Below are positions 37,701 through 45,181 of a stretch of 64,000 nucleotides of DNA, piece by piece. A program made the translations under genes and the position numbers. This DNA comes from a virus. Numbering within the stretch: position 1 is the first letter of the stretch; each line of letters opens with the position of its first letter. The notes beneath the pieces were generated by a model, which did no database searches, was not told the DNA's origin, and was given only the letters and a program-made list of their open reading frames with translations. The stretch covers positions 124,001 to 188,000 of the IMG/VR virus record IMGVR_UViG_3300046168_000070. One strand, 5' to 3'.

Positions 37701-38786
37701 ATAAGTGGACAATATGAACCGCTTGAGTCAAATAACTCGGAAGTATATAAAGCTGGGTACGGATCAGGTATAGATTGCGATCCTTTCCCTGGTAAATTAA
37801 ATCAAGCTCCACCAGAAGTCAATAATTCAGATTATCCAGAATTTTCAATATCTTTAATTGATTACCCAATAAGTCAAAGTGGATTAAAGGGAACTGAAAC
37901 TGGTACTATATTTCATACAGCATCAAATTATGACAGTATCATATATTCTAATACAGGATTTGCAACAGGACAAATTGAATTTAATAATATAGAAGTATTT
38001 GAGCCAGCTAAATCAGTGCAGCGAACGGGCGGAGGTTATAACGTTGATCAAAATAATTTTATTATCACAGGTATAAAAACATCTAATGGAATGGTTAGGT
38101 CTATAGCTGACGTTGTTAATATAGCTGATACTGCACCAACGTATAAAGTTTGTGATTTACCAACAGGCTTAAGTTCAATCTATGGAACTCCAAAAGATTA
38201 CCATTTTTTTATTCAATCAGATCAAATCATGGTAAATGAAGTTGATTTAGCTGTAGACCCAACCCAAATTAATGCTCCTAATTTAACAAAAAGTATAGCT
38301 AATCAATTTCCGACAGAAATACCAAATAATTTCATTATTTCAGTTTTAGATGAAAATACTAGAGGTGAATTTAATTTTGAGTTTACTGGATCAGGAATTG
38401 GGGGACAGGTTTCAACAACTTTAATTAACCCAGAGTATATTATTAGCGGTTTTGAGAGTAGAGAAATATATGCACTGCCCCAAAGCTTGTCTGCAGGCTT
38501 GGCTGAGATTTCAGGAGTTAACGTTTTTGATCCTTCTGGTGTTATTTTAGAAAATACGTCGAAAGGTGGAACCGCTCCTAGTGGCGGCACTTTTTTTGAG
38601 TATCAGTATTATGCAGATGGAATTCAGATGGGGCCTGGGACTGATATAGTTGATAAATTTACAACTACAAACTCACAAGGTTTAACAACAGGATTTGGAG
38701 CCACTCACATTTTTAATTTAGATAAATTAAATAGAGCTGCAAATGCCGCGCTACCAGGAGCGAAATTTTTAATTAGAGAGGAATAA
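34785..38786 (+). CDS. Fibre protein with GGGYLKVGG repeats (1333 aa)
   Basis: N-terminal residues ~84-227 are six 24-residue repeats, each DIDGGGHLKVKDEITGGGYL plus KVGG, a regular strand-turn pattern that suggests a beta-helix. Next come GDLSVGGNLYVSGDTFVQSV and VTGDISGYSIEG, a block that recurs in the next gene. The remaining ~950 residues are beta-rich and unrecognised, without enzyme motifs. The ATG is 5 nt after the previous stop, with no clear ribosome binding site, so translation may be coupled. A virion fibre role is inferred from the repeats and neighbours. Confidence 0.75.
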   Translation: MAKKNNVRHKPELAQQKNIDRHVGEGISSKDFIVLNDGKIGINLPENIIGELGSIDPRVELDVVGGARFTSDLEVSGYGIFGGDIDGGGHIKVRDEITGGGYLKIGGDIDGGGHLRVKDEITGGGYLRIGGDIDGGGHLKVKNEITGGGYLKVGGDIDGGGHLKVKDEITGGGYLKVGGDIDGGGHLKVKDEITGGGYLKVGGDIDGGGHLKVKDEITGGGYLKVGGDANIYGDAWLHNDLTLGNDFLVSGDSSFLDTVTVGDPFEQDIATFAGSEITLGSQNSGVLAEFDDGIKFYERPTVSGTGVLLIGEIDSKIFSKIKVDGNGEITGDLSVGGNLYVSGDTFVQSVTDVSVTGDISGYSIEGVSGIFETGIFQSGYFQNLLIYKYLDVLSGITSSGYQVLTEADTGIYDTFYLNSNPSNFISEAEAVARFTPTEPDPFCFFYDAENHRGNILKTYYPTEVSNRPETILSGISVSTARDITLKLRFHGPDYAYVGSGFIDSSQIPVNRIEEYGTGTRAFNGSYRSNFNGETTITGEANGRQAVITIHEFGEPRNPTGLYIDLYSNSIPKPGENQGTTALKSGDKINVFAEFDHKEIGAITILQSGISQYEQKYYNKEYYPYEYENYFNFTNDGGITYLFQKEITVSNEVGDQGFAVKIENPPGDESNPVTSIDIGLSSGVRLLNQDYPSVLAGIATNSGYYSAGNGLHNVVALHYDFLNNTGSDFIITGEILNWDSTTDSVTYTKGIDGSRDRYNLYDNITLNSNSVDFSLAEEVLSSTGRFGTKAVQYSTGFHSEEILRISGAKESNGATNFLDLIIPIENGPQVSGAWLDSVASDSVQPNIIGTTEIKGTDTISGFAYVSTKGILDLSASSNPEDFKYHVQFKLEDYGITEGSDWFYPNTVEHYCDITKAGSTGEMVLFGFDIDVTELTSRDTQKTFKISSRIHTSGNETNAGSLFQADTIQGVNNYISGQYEPLESNNSEVYKAGYGSGIDCDPFPGKLNQAPPEVNNSDYPEFSISLIDYPISQSGLKGTETGTIFHTASNYDSIIYSNTGFATGQIEFNNIEVFEPAKSVQRTGGGYNVDQNNFIITGIKTSNGMVRSIADVVNIADTAPTYKVCDLPTGLSSIYGTPKDYHFFIQSDQIMVNEVDLAVDPTQINAPNLTKSIANQFPTEIPNNFIISVLDENTRGEFNFEFTGSGIGGQVSTTLINPEYIISGFESREIYALPQSLSAGLAEISGVNVFDPSGVILENTSKGGTAPSGGTFFEYQYYADGIQMGPGTDIVDKFTTTNSQGLTTGFGATHIFNLDKLNRAANAALPGAKFLIREE
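35034..35465 (+). repeat. 72-bp tandem repeat (6 units)
   Basis: Six in-frame 72-bp units encoding 24 residues each (DIDGGGHxKVxxEITGGGYL plus xxGG). The first two units are the most diverged and the last three nearly identical. Confidence 0.93.
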
Positions 38787-38787
38787 A

Positions 38788-41289
38788 ATGAGTAATTCTT
38801 TTGAAGATTTTGTAAATAATAATTTAGGCATAAGAATGCCTTTAATTGAGGATAATGGACATCCTCACAGTAGCTCTAAGGCTGCGGGAATATTAGGTTC
38901 TAAGTATTTAGATTTAAACAATAACTATCTATACGAAAAAACAGGAGAAGATAATTCTAGTGACTGGGTTAAAATCGCTTCTTTAGGAGAGCGCAGAGAT
39001 GTAGCAAGAGGCCCTAATTTTTCAATACAATTTAATAGTGGCGATGTATTAGCTGGTAATCAATATCTAACTTTTTTAAATAATGAATTAAGTGGCGTCA
39101 GTGGGTTTTTCGACGAGCTTAAAGTTGAGACAATTATAGCGGATAGTATGGAGGTTACTGGAGATTTAGCTGTAGGCGGAGATTTTTATGCATCAGGTGA
39201 AGCTTTCTTTGGAGAAGAAAAACCGAGTCTTAATAGGGCTGTTTTTTCTATTCAACCCAGTAGCCTTAGGGGGCATAATGATGCTGGGCAGGTTCGCGGA
39301 GGCCCGCAATCGAGTCAAGCTAATGGAAATATAACAATAGACATAACTAGCACTAGTCCTTATTTCGGGAAATACAGTAGCTTAAGAATGGATTTTAAGA
39401 AGAATGGGGGTTCTTACAGTTTTTCTACAAGCGGGAACGTCTTAACAATCAATGTTCCGATGCTAACAGGCAAGGGGCTGTCTAATGCCCGCTGGTATCC
39501 AAACGTTGGAACAGTTAGAGATTGGTTGAATACTCAAGTTGGCGTTTCCGCAGTTCTTAGTTCTGGTGTAGATCCAAACAAATCTGGGATACAGGCTGAT
39601 GGACCAGGTTACATATACCCTGAGAGAGCTATAACAAAAAGTATACAAAGCTTAGGATTCCATTATGATTTAGTATATTCTGGAGAACAACTGAGTGGTG
39701 CCAGTGGATTTTTTGATGACTTTAAAGTAAGTGGAGATTTAGCTGTAGGTGGAAACCTTTATGTTTCAGGTGAGACTTTTATTCAGTCAGTCACAGATGT
39801 TTCGGTAACTGGGGATATTAGCGGGTATAGACTTGAGGGAACTAGTGGAGTATTTGATATAACAACTGGAGCCAGCGGTATCTTTGATTTAACAAGCGGA
39901 AGTAGTGGAGACTTTGATAATCTTTTTGTCTCTGGGGTTTCAGAAATAACATCAGGGCAGTTTTCTAAACAACTTACAATCAGCGGAATGACTGTGTTGA
40001 CTGGGATTGATGACATTAGAACGAAAGCTGGAGGTCCAGATTACGCGATACAATATGGAAGTGGTACTGGTTTTTATGGAAGTTCGAATTTAATATATTC
40101 TGGAGAACAGTTGAGTGGCGCTAGTGGATTTTTTGATGACTTTAAGGTTACTGGAGATCTGGCTGTAGGTGGAAACCTTTATGTTTCAGGTGAGACTTTT
40201 ATTCAGTCAGTCACAGATGTTTCGGTAACTGGAGATATTAGCGGGTATAGACTTGAGGGAACTAGTGGAGTATTTGATATAACAACTGGAGTCAGCGGTA
40301 TCTTTGATTTAACAAGCGGAAGTAGTGGAGACTTTGATAATCTTTTTGTCTCTGGGGTTTCAGAAATAACATCAGGGCAGTTTTCTGAACAACTTACAAT
40401 CAGCGGCATGACCGTGTTGACTGGAGTTGAAACAGGGCATTTTATCACTACTGGAGAAACTGGGATCTTTGTGACTACAGGTCAAACAGGAGATTTCGTT
40501 ACTACTGGGTTGACGGGAGATTTTGTTACTACTGGGTTGACGGGAGATTTCGTAACTACTGGAGAAACTGGGATCTTTGTCACTACAGGTCAAACAGGAG
40601 ATTTCGTTACTACTGGGTTGACGGGAGATTTCGTTACTACTGGGTTGACGGGAGATTTCGTAACTACTGGAGAAACTGGGATCTTTGTCACTACAGGTCA
40701 AACAGGAGATTTCGTTACTACTGGGTTGACGGGAGATTTCGTAACTACTGGAGAAACTGGGATCTTTGTCACTACAGGTCAAACAGGAGATTTCGTTACT
40801 ACTGGGTTGACGGGGGATTTCGTAACTACTGGAGAAACTGGAATCTTTGTCACTACAGGTCAAACAGGAGATTTCGTTACTACTGGGTTGACGGGAGATT
40901 TCGTAACTACTGGAGAAACTGGAATCTTTGTCACTACAGGTCAAACAGGAGATTTCGTTACTACTGGGTTGACGGGAGATTTCGTAACTACTGGAGAAAC
41001 AGGGAGCTTTATTAATACAGGCACCGTTGTAGAATATATTGCTGAATTAAAAGGTTCAAACTCTTACTCTGAATTAGAGTATAATGCTAGTGGAGATGTA
41101 ACAGGTTTGTTCACTTGGCCTAATGATAGTCAAGATTATTTAGTAAAAACAAAAAAGTTAACATATAATCAATCTGGATTATTGACTGGTGTAATACTAA
41201 CTGAAGGTTTATTAGATGTGAAATTAATTACTGAATTAACATATGATTCGAGCGGGAATCTAGAAAGCATAAAAAAGGATTACGCATGA
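38788..41289 (+). CDS. Fibre protein with 140-aa duplication and 22 nonapeptide repeats (833 aa)
   Basis: The N-terminal ~60 residues include ILGSKYLDLNNNYLYEKTGE, a pattern usual in phage fibre openings. Two copies of a 140-aa block follow (containing GDLAVGGNLYVSGETFIQSV). Residues ~548-745 are 22 copies of a nonapeptide of form xTGxFVTTG, in E-I, Q-D, L-D order. The C-terminus (SELEYNASGDVTGLFTWPND ... LTYNQSGLLTGV) has short strand repeats. A Shine-Dalgarno sequence (AGAGG) precedes the ATG. Its stop overlaps the next start by 4 nt. Length variation of the nonapeptide array would change fibre length without breaking frame. Confidence 0.75.
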   Translation: MSNSFEDFVNNNLGIRMPLIEDNGHPHSSSKAAGILGSKYLDLNNNYLYEKTGEDNSSDWVKIASLGERRDVARGPNFSIQFNSGDVLAGNQYLTFLNNELSGVSGFFDELKVETIIADSMEVTGDLAVGGDFYASGEAFFGEEKPSLNRAVFSIQPSSLRGHNDAGQVRGGPQSSQANGNITIDITSTSPYFGKYSSLRMDFKKNGGSYSFSTSGNVLTINVPMLTGKGLSNARWYPNVGTVRDWLNTQVGVSAVLSSGVDPNKSGIQADGPGYIYPERAITKSIQSLGFHYDLVYSGEQLSGASGFFDDFKVSGDLAVGGNLYVSGETFIQSVTDVSVTGDISGYRLEGTSGVFDITTGASGIFDLTSGSSGDFDNLFVSGVSEITSGQFSKQLTISGMTVLTGIDDIRTKAGGPDYAIQYGSGTGFYGSSNLIYSGEQLSGASGFFDDFKVTGDLAVGGNLYVSGETFIQSVTDVSVTGDISGYRLEGTSGVFDITTGVSGIFDLTSGSSGDFDNLFVSGVSEITSGQFSEQLTISGMTVLTGVETGHFITTGETGIFVTTGQTGDFVTTGLTGDFVTTGLTGDFVTTGETGIFVTTGQTGDFVTTGLTGDFVTTGLTGDFVTTGETGIFVTTGQTGDFVTTGLTGDFVTTGETGIFVTTGQTGDFVTTGLTGDFVTTGETGIFVTTGQTGDFVTTGLTGDFVTTGETGIFVTTGQTGDFVTTGLTGDFVTTGETGSFINTGTVVEYIAELKGSNSYSELEYNASGDVTGLFTWPNDSQDYLVKTKKLTYNQSGLLTGVILTEGLLDVKLITELTYDSSGNLESIKKDYA
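39679..40430 (+). repeat. 420-bp direct duplication
   Basis: Two copies, nearly identical over about 330-340 bp, are offset by exactly 420 bp (compare 39781 onward with 40201 onward). A related block occurs in the previous gene around 35820, which points to module copying between fibre genes. Confidence 0.9.
40429..41022 (+). repeat. 27-bp tandem repeat (22 units)
   Basis: Twenty-two 27-bp units, each one nonapeptide. Unit types E, Q and L recur as E-Q-L-L twice and then E-Q-L four times, so the amplified elements were probably 108-bp and 81-bp multimers. Confidence 0.95.
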
Positions 41290-43580
41290 GTTTTTCTGAA
41301 GAAAGTAACAAGATTACGCAAACAGGGACTGACACCGATCTTACTGGGTTAAATGCAGTGACAGGAGTAACTACTACAACTCGTGGAAATCACACTACTT
41401 ATACAATTGCTTCCACTCATTTCCTAGAGGTTCAAGGAACTCTTAGCATTGATCCTGCCTATGAGACCTTGCAATTGATGAAGCAAGCAATCAATGCAAA
41501 TAGTGGACATCCACTCACAGTAACAGGCACACTGAATCTAGGTGTGAAAACTTCTGCCAATGGAAAAGATAAATACTCAGTCGGAGTGGGTATTGATTTA
41601 CCAAATGAGAATTTGACTGGTCAGATGTATCGTTTCTTTGGAATTTCGTTTGGTAGCAATTCTACATTCTTGTGGAATGGTGGAATAATTCGTACTACTG
41701 CAACTTTGCGAACTGCAAATGGGGCAACTGTCACAGTCAATAGTGGGATCTTTTACAACCTTGCAGTCCAAGGATTATCTAACACAAACACATCTCAGTT
41801 CAGAATCGAGTCCTCTAATTCTACGAATGATGCTAAAATAAACATTTACGATTTAACTTTTGATGGTGAAACTTTGGAGTCTAGGATTTTCACCAAGAGT
41901 GGATGGAATGTTGGAATCTTTAAATTTAAAAAAGGTGGATTTCAGAGTTATAATTCGCCATTTCCACCACTGACTTTTGATAACTTTGATACTAGTCCAA
42001 ACTTGCATGGCTTTGACATTATCAATGTTACGAGGACACAAGCAGATGGAGAAACAATTACGATTAAAGGGTTCTCTGACAGACTAAGAGTCGAGCTTGA
42101 TACTGGCAGAGATAATTTCATGTATCTCAAATGCGTCAGACCTATAAGTTTAGTAGTCGAAGATTTAAATGGTAACCCATTAACCTATTCGTATTACGCT
42201 AAAGATTTAGATAGTAGCAACAGAGCATTGGGGCCAAAAAAACAAGATGATAGATCTGATAAGATTTACAATGGAGTCAACCAGACTAGCAATCTAGATG
42301 AAGATGTTTTGGTCGAGGTAATTAATTACATTAATAGGACCATCACCACTGATTCTCGCACCAACTCAAATTCAGAAATTCCATTCTCTATTATTGCATA
42401 CAACCAAACTATCACTGGATTTGCAGAGGATTTAGTTGGACTCGACACTTTGCAAAGCACAGTTAAAATGACACCAGATCTGGTAGTATCCGAAGCAACA
42501 AAATCAGTTGTGGATGCGTATTCTTCAATAGACACACCGCAAAAATTTTACGACATAGCAAAATCTTATCTCGTTGATAATTATGCAGGTGAAGCATCAC
42601 CATTAGTATCAAGAAGTGGAAATACTATAAATGCTGGTTCATATAATGTAGTAATTGATAATTCATCTATGAACGCTTTTTCTTTGAGTGGAAACACTAT
42701 TACAATCAAGTCACCTTCTTTTACTGGAAATATTATAACATTAGGTATCGTTACCCTTATTGGTTCTATTAGTTACGTCGGGACAATTACTGATGTAAAT
42801 GGAGTCAGGTCATTTGGTGCTTATGAGGTTAATAATTTAATTAGCGGAAGTAGGGTTCAGGTATATAATACAACTACAGGCACCGAAATTTATAATCAAA
42901 TAGTTAATTCGACAAGTTTTTCAGAAGGTTTTGATACCTCAATCATGAATGATGGAGATGACCTTAGGATAAGAGTTGTTTATCAAAATGGAGCTACAGC
43001 AAAAGAGCCTCAAGAACTCTTGGCTACTTGTAGATATCCATCATGGGGGGTAACCGCAAATCAAGAAGACGCAACTCAATACAATAATTATTCAGTAGAC
43101 GGCTCTATAGTTTCTGAGTTTTTATTAGATTTAAAATTTTGTAGTTTATTTAAAGAATCAGGAGGAACAATTGATAGTGAAGGCGGAAGCTTTCTAGAGC
43201 TAGAGACCTGCCCAACAAATGCTATTATAGAGGTTGATATATCTGATGCGGATAATGCAACAAACATTCAAAGAGTAGGTTCTTGGTATTATGCTGAGCT
43301 AATGACTGGAGATGGTATAGCTTATTTATTCGGAGCTATAGATTGGATCGAGGCAAATCAAATTGCAATTGACCAGTCTAAAGTAGATTTAAAAATAGAT
43401 AACATAAAACAAGTTCCTTTAATTCTAAAAGGGGGTAGATTATATAGATTAGATGGGCAGACTATTATTGCTGATAATAGTAATTCGATTCAGGTAGATT
43501 ATGATCCTGTCTATATAACCAATGCTCCTTTAATAGAAAAGATTGATAAAAACACAAAATTAATACCAGCTCTTCTTTAA
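41286..43580 (+). CDS. Structural/fibre protein (764 aa), unrecognised
   Basis: A beta-rich protein without the GDLxVSG repeats of its neighbours. N-terminal ~150 residues: LTGLNAVTGVTTTTRGNHTT, then FLEVQGTLSIDPAYETL. The C-terminal third contains VSEFLLDLKFCSLFKESGG and VPLILKGGRLYRLDG. The first ~1300 nt look less A/T-biased at third positions than the rest of the gene and the neighbours, so the N-terminal part may have a separate origin; this is an impression, not a computed value. Translation is coupled to the previous gene (ATGA overlap). A tail fibre or receptor-binding role is plausible by context only. Confidence 0.6.
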   Translation: MSFSEESNKITQTGTDTDLTGLNAVTGVTTTTRGNHTTYTIASTHFLEVQGTLSIDPAYETLQLMKQAINANSGHPLTVTGTLNLGVKTSANGKDKYSVGVGIDLPNENLTGQMYRFFGISFGSNSTFLWNGGIIRTTATLRTANGATVTVNSGIFYNLAVQGLSNTNTSQFRIESSNSTNDAKINIYDLTFDGETLESRIFTKSGWNVGIFKFKKGGFQSYNSPFPPLTFDNFDTSPNLHGFDIINVTRTQADGETITIKGFSDRLRVELDTGRDNFMYLKCVRPISLVVEDLNGNPLTYSYYAKDLDSSNRALGPKKQDDRSDKIYNGVNQTSNLDEDVLVEVINYINRTITTDSRTNSNSEIPFSIIAYNQTITGFAEDLVGLDTLQSTVKMTPDLVVSEATKSVVDAYSSIDTPQKFYDIAKSYLVDNYAGEASPLVSRSGNTINAGSYNVVIDNSSMNAFSLSGNTITIKSPSFTGNIITLGIVTLIGSISYVGTITDVNGVRSFGAYEVNNLISGSRVQVYNTTTGTEIYNQIVNSTSFSEGFDTSIMNDGDDLRIRVVYQNGATAKEPQELLATCRYPSWGVTANQEDATQYNNYSVDGSIVSEFLLDLKFCSLFKESGGTIDSEGGSFLELETCPTNAIIEVDISDADNATNIQRVGSWYYAELMTGDGIAYLFGAIDWIEANQIAIDQSKVDLKIDNIKQVPLILKGGRLYRLDGQTIIADNSNSIQVDYDPVYITNAPLIEKIDKNTKLIPALL

Positions 43581-43582
43581 TT

Positions 43583-43780
43583 GTGTCACTAAGTTTTAAA
43601 AAAAAATATTTCAATAAATTAAGGTATAAATCTAAATATATTCATTTAGAATACGAAGAATCATTAGAAATATATAAAAAAGCCAAATTTGAATTTTTAA
43701 AATCAGTATCTGAATATGCTGATAAAAATAAAAAAAATAATCCATTCTTGATCGATTGTCCAAAAGCAAGACGAGGGTAA
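43583..43780 (+). CDS. J-domain protein, N-terminal part (frame-split)
   Basis: A GTG start 2 nt after the previous stop gives a basic helical 65-residue product (SLSFKKKYFNKLRYKSKYIH, then YEESLEIYKKAKFEFL) that stops at 43778-43780. The +1 frame is open from 43752 and continues into a J-domain-like sequence. Dropping one A from the AAAA run at 43762-43765 joins both parts into a single 184-residue protein, so this is probably the first third of one gene. Confidence 0.6.
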   Translation: MSLSFKKKYFNKLRYKSKYIHLEYEESLEIYKKAKFEFLKSVSEYADKNKKNNPFLIDCPKARRG

Positions 43781-44138
43781 GGTTAAGGTAAATAAAGATG
43801 GAAAAAAAGTTTATAGAGAAATAGTTAATAAGACACATCCAGACAAATTGATAAATTCGACAGAGAGTGAGCGCGAAAACCTTAAGGAATTATATAATGA
43901 GGCCTCTATAGCTAAAAATAAAAATGATTTAGACTCTTTATTTCGTATTGCATCTAAATTAAATATTGAAAATGAGGATATAACAATTGACTCTATAAAT
44001 AGAATAGAAGAGCTAATAAAAGAAAAGGAAGACTATGTAGAAAAAATACATAAAGATGTAGCCTGGATATGGTATTACGCCAATAAAAAAGAAAGGGATA
44101 TAATATTGGAGAATATTTTTTCAAAAATGTGTAACTAA
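43752..44138 (+). CDS. J-domain-like co-chaperone, C-terminal part (frame-split)
   Basis: The open frame starts after a stop at 43749 and has no ATG; a TTG at 43848 is the only internal start candidate and would cut off the key motif. The sequence VYREIVNKTHPDKLINSTES carries the HPD tripeptide that J-domain proteins use to stimulate Hsp70 ATPase. It is followed by LKELYNEASIAKNKNDLDSL, a pattern seen in phage J-domain proteins. Placed among fibre genes, it might recruit host DnaK to fibre folding; that is an inference. I treat 43583-44138 as one gene with either a +1 frameshift or a one-base insertion. Confidence 0.65.
   Translation, partial: SIVQKQDEGKVKVNKDGKKVYREIVNKTHPDKLINSTESERENLKELYNEASIAKNKNDLDSLFRIASKLNIENEDITIDSINRIEELIKEKEDYVEKIHKDVAWIWYYANKKERDIILENIFSKMCN
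44130..44135 (+). promoter_or_regulatory. GTGTAA box, 341-aa fibre gene
   Basis: GTGTAACT 12 nt before the ATG at 44147, overlapping the last codons of the J-domain gene; there is no Shine-Dalgarno sequence. This is the weakest match, because the flank after GTGTAA differs from the others. Confidence 0.4.
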
Positions 44139-44146
44139 TAATAGCT

Positions 44147-45172
44147 ATGAGTTACATTCCAGAATATCACGAGAATTATTATAATGTAGAAGGTACTGCA
44201 TATAATCAAGGAAAAATAGGTATCGGTACATTTAAACCTATAGAATTACTCCATGTTAGTGGTGGAAATATACGTGTTGACGGTACGGGTTATATTGATG
44301 GAGACTTGAACGTAACTGGTAATTTAAATGTTTACGGAGAATCAACCATTGGTTATACTGAGACTGTGGCAGCTGAGGATAAGAATATTGAATTAAATGT
44401 TAAGACTGGCGCTATTGGATCTAATTCTCATGCGGGAGCACTAACTGATGATGTAGGCGCTCATGAAGGAGGATTAACAATCAAGAGTACGGATGGGGAT
44501 CATACGTGGAATTGGCTTAATGACAATACGGGAGAAATTGTAAAAGCTTGGTCTTCTAATGAAAATATAATAGCTACGGGAGATAATAAAATATTTTTTA
44601 GAGATACTGGGTTATTTATACATAGCCCTTCAGATGGATTACTTAGGCTGCATTCTGATAGAGATGTAGATGTTGTAGGCGACTTAAGAGCCCATAATAA
44701 TGTACACGTAGGAGAAAATTTGTATGTAAGTGGAAGCGGTTACATAAAAGATAATTTTTATATTTCTGGAAGCGGTTACGTCGAGAATAATCTTTATGTA
44801 TCTGGAAATAGTTACGTAGAAAATAATTTTTATCTAACTGGATCTGGATTTATAGAAGATGATTTATATATTTCAGGAAGCGGATTTATAGAAGACGAAC
44901 TACATGTTACTGGAAAAGGATTTTTTAATAATAGAATTGATATTAGCGGAAACTTAAATTTCACTGGAGAATTATCAGATCCTAATGATCCTGACTATAT
45001 ATTAAGCGGATTGAGATTTAATGATGTGCCTTGGCGACAAGCTATATGGGTGGATGCTCCAGCTACTCCATTATCGCAAGGAACTTCTGGAGAGATTGCT
45101 AACGATGATGATTATTTTTACGTTTGCGTTGGTGAAAATAATTGGAAAAGGTCTGCCTTAACAACTTGGTAA
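44147..45172 (+). CDS. Short tail fibre-like protein (341 aa)
   Basis: Starts with GKIGIGTFKPIELLHVSGG, the 'IGIGTxxPxxxLHV' block common in phage fibre proteins. It continues with GDLNVTGNLNVYGESTIG and a run of ~12-residue strands (LYVSGSGYIKDNFYISGSGY). The C-terminus, ANDDDYFYVCVGENNWKR, matches a cap sequence frequently found at phage fibre ends. The gene is compact and looks complete, a small version of the 1391-aa protein that follows. Confidence 0.75.
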   Translation: MSYIPEYHENYYNVEGTAYNQGKIGIGTFKPIELLHVSGGNIRVDGTGYIDGDLNVTGNLNVYGESTIGYTETVAAEDKNIELNVKTGAIGSNSHAGALTDDVGAHEGGLTIKSTDGDHTWNWLNDNTGEIVKAWSSNENIIATGDNKIFFRDTGLFIHSPSDGLLRLHSDRDVDVVGDLRAHNNVHVGENLYVSGSGYIKDNFYISGSGYVENNLYVSGNSYVENNFYLTGSGFIEDDLYISGSGFIEDELHVTGKGFFNNRIDISGNLNFTGELSDPNDPDYILSGLRFNDVPWRQAIWVDAPATPLSQGTSGEIANDDDYFYVCVGENNWKRSALTTW

Positions 45173-45181
45173 GAAAAAGAG

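Noticed and set aside
40372-40944. 190-aa Ser/Cys-rich minus-strand open frame
   Set aside because: Antisense shadow of the 27-bp repeat; it is open only because the repeat contains no stop in that frame.
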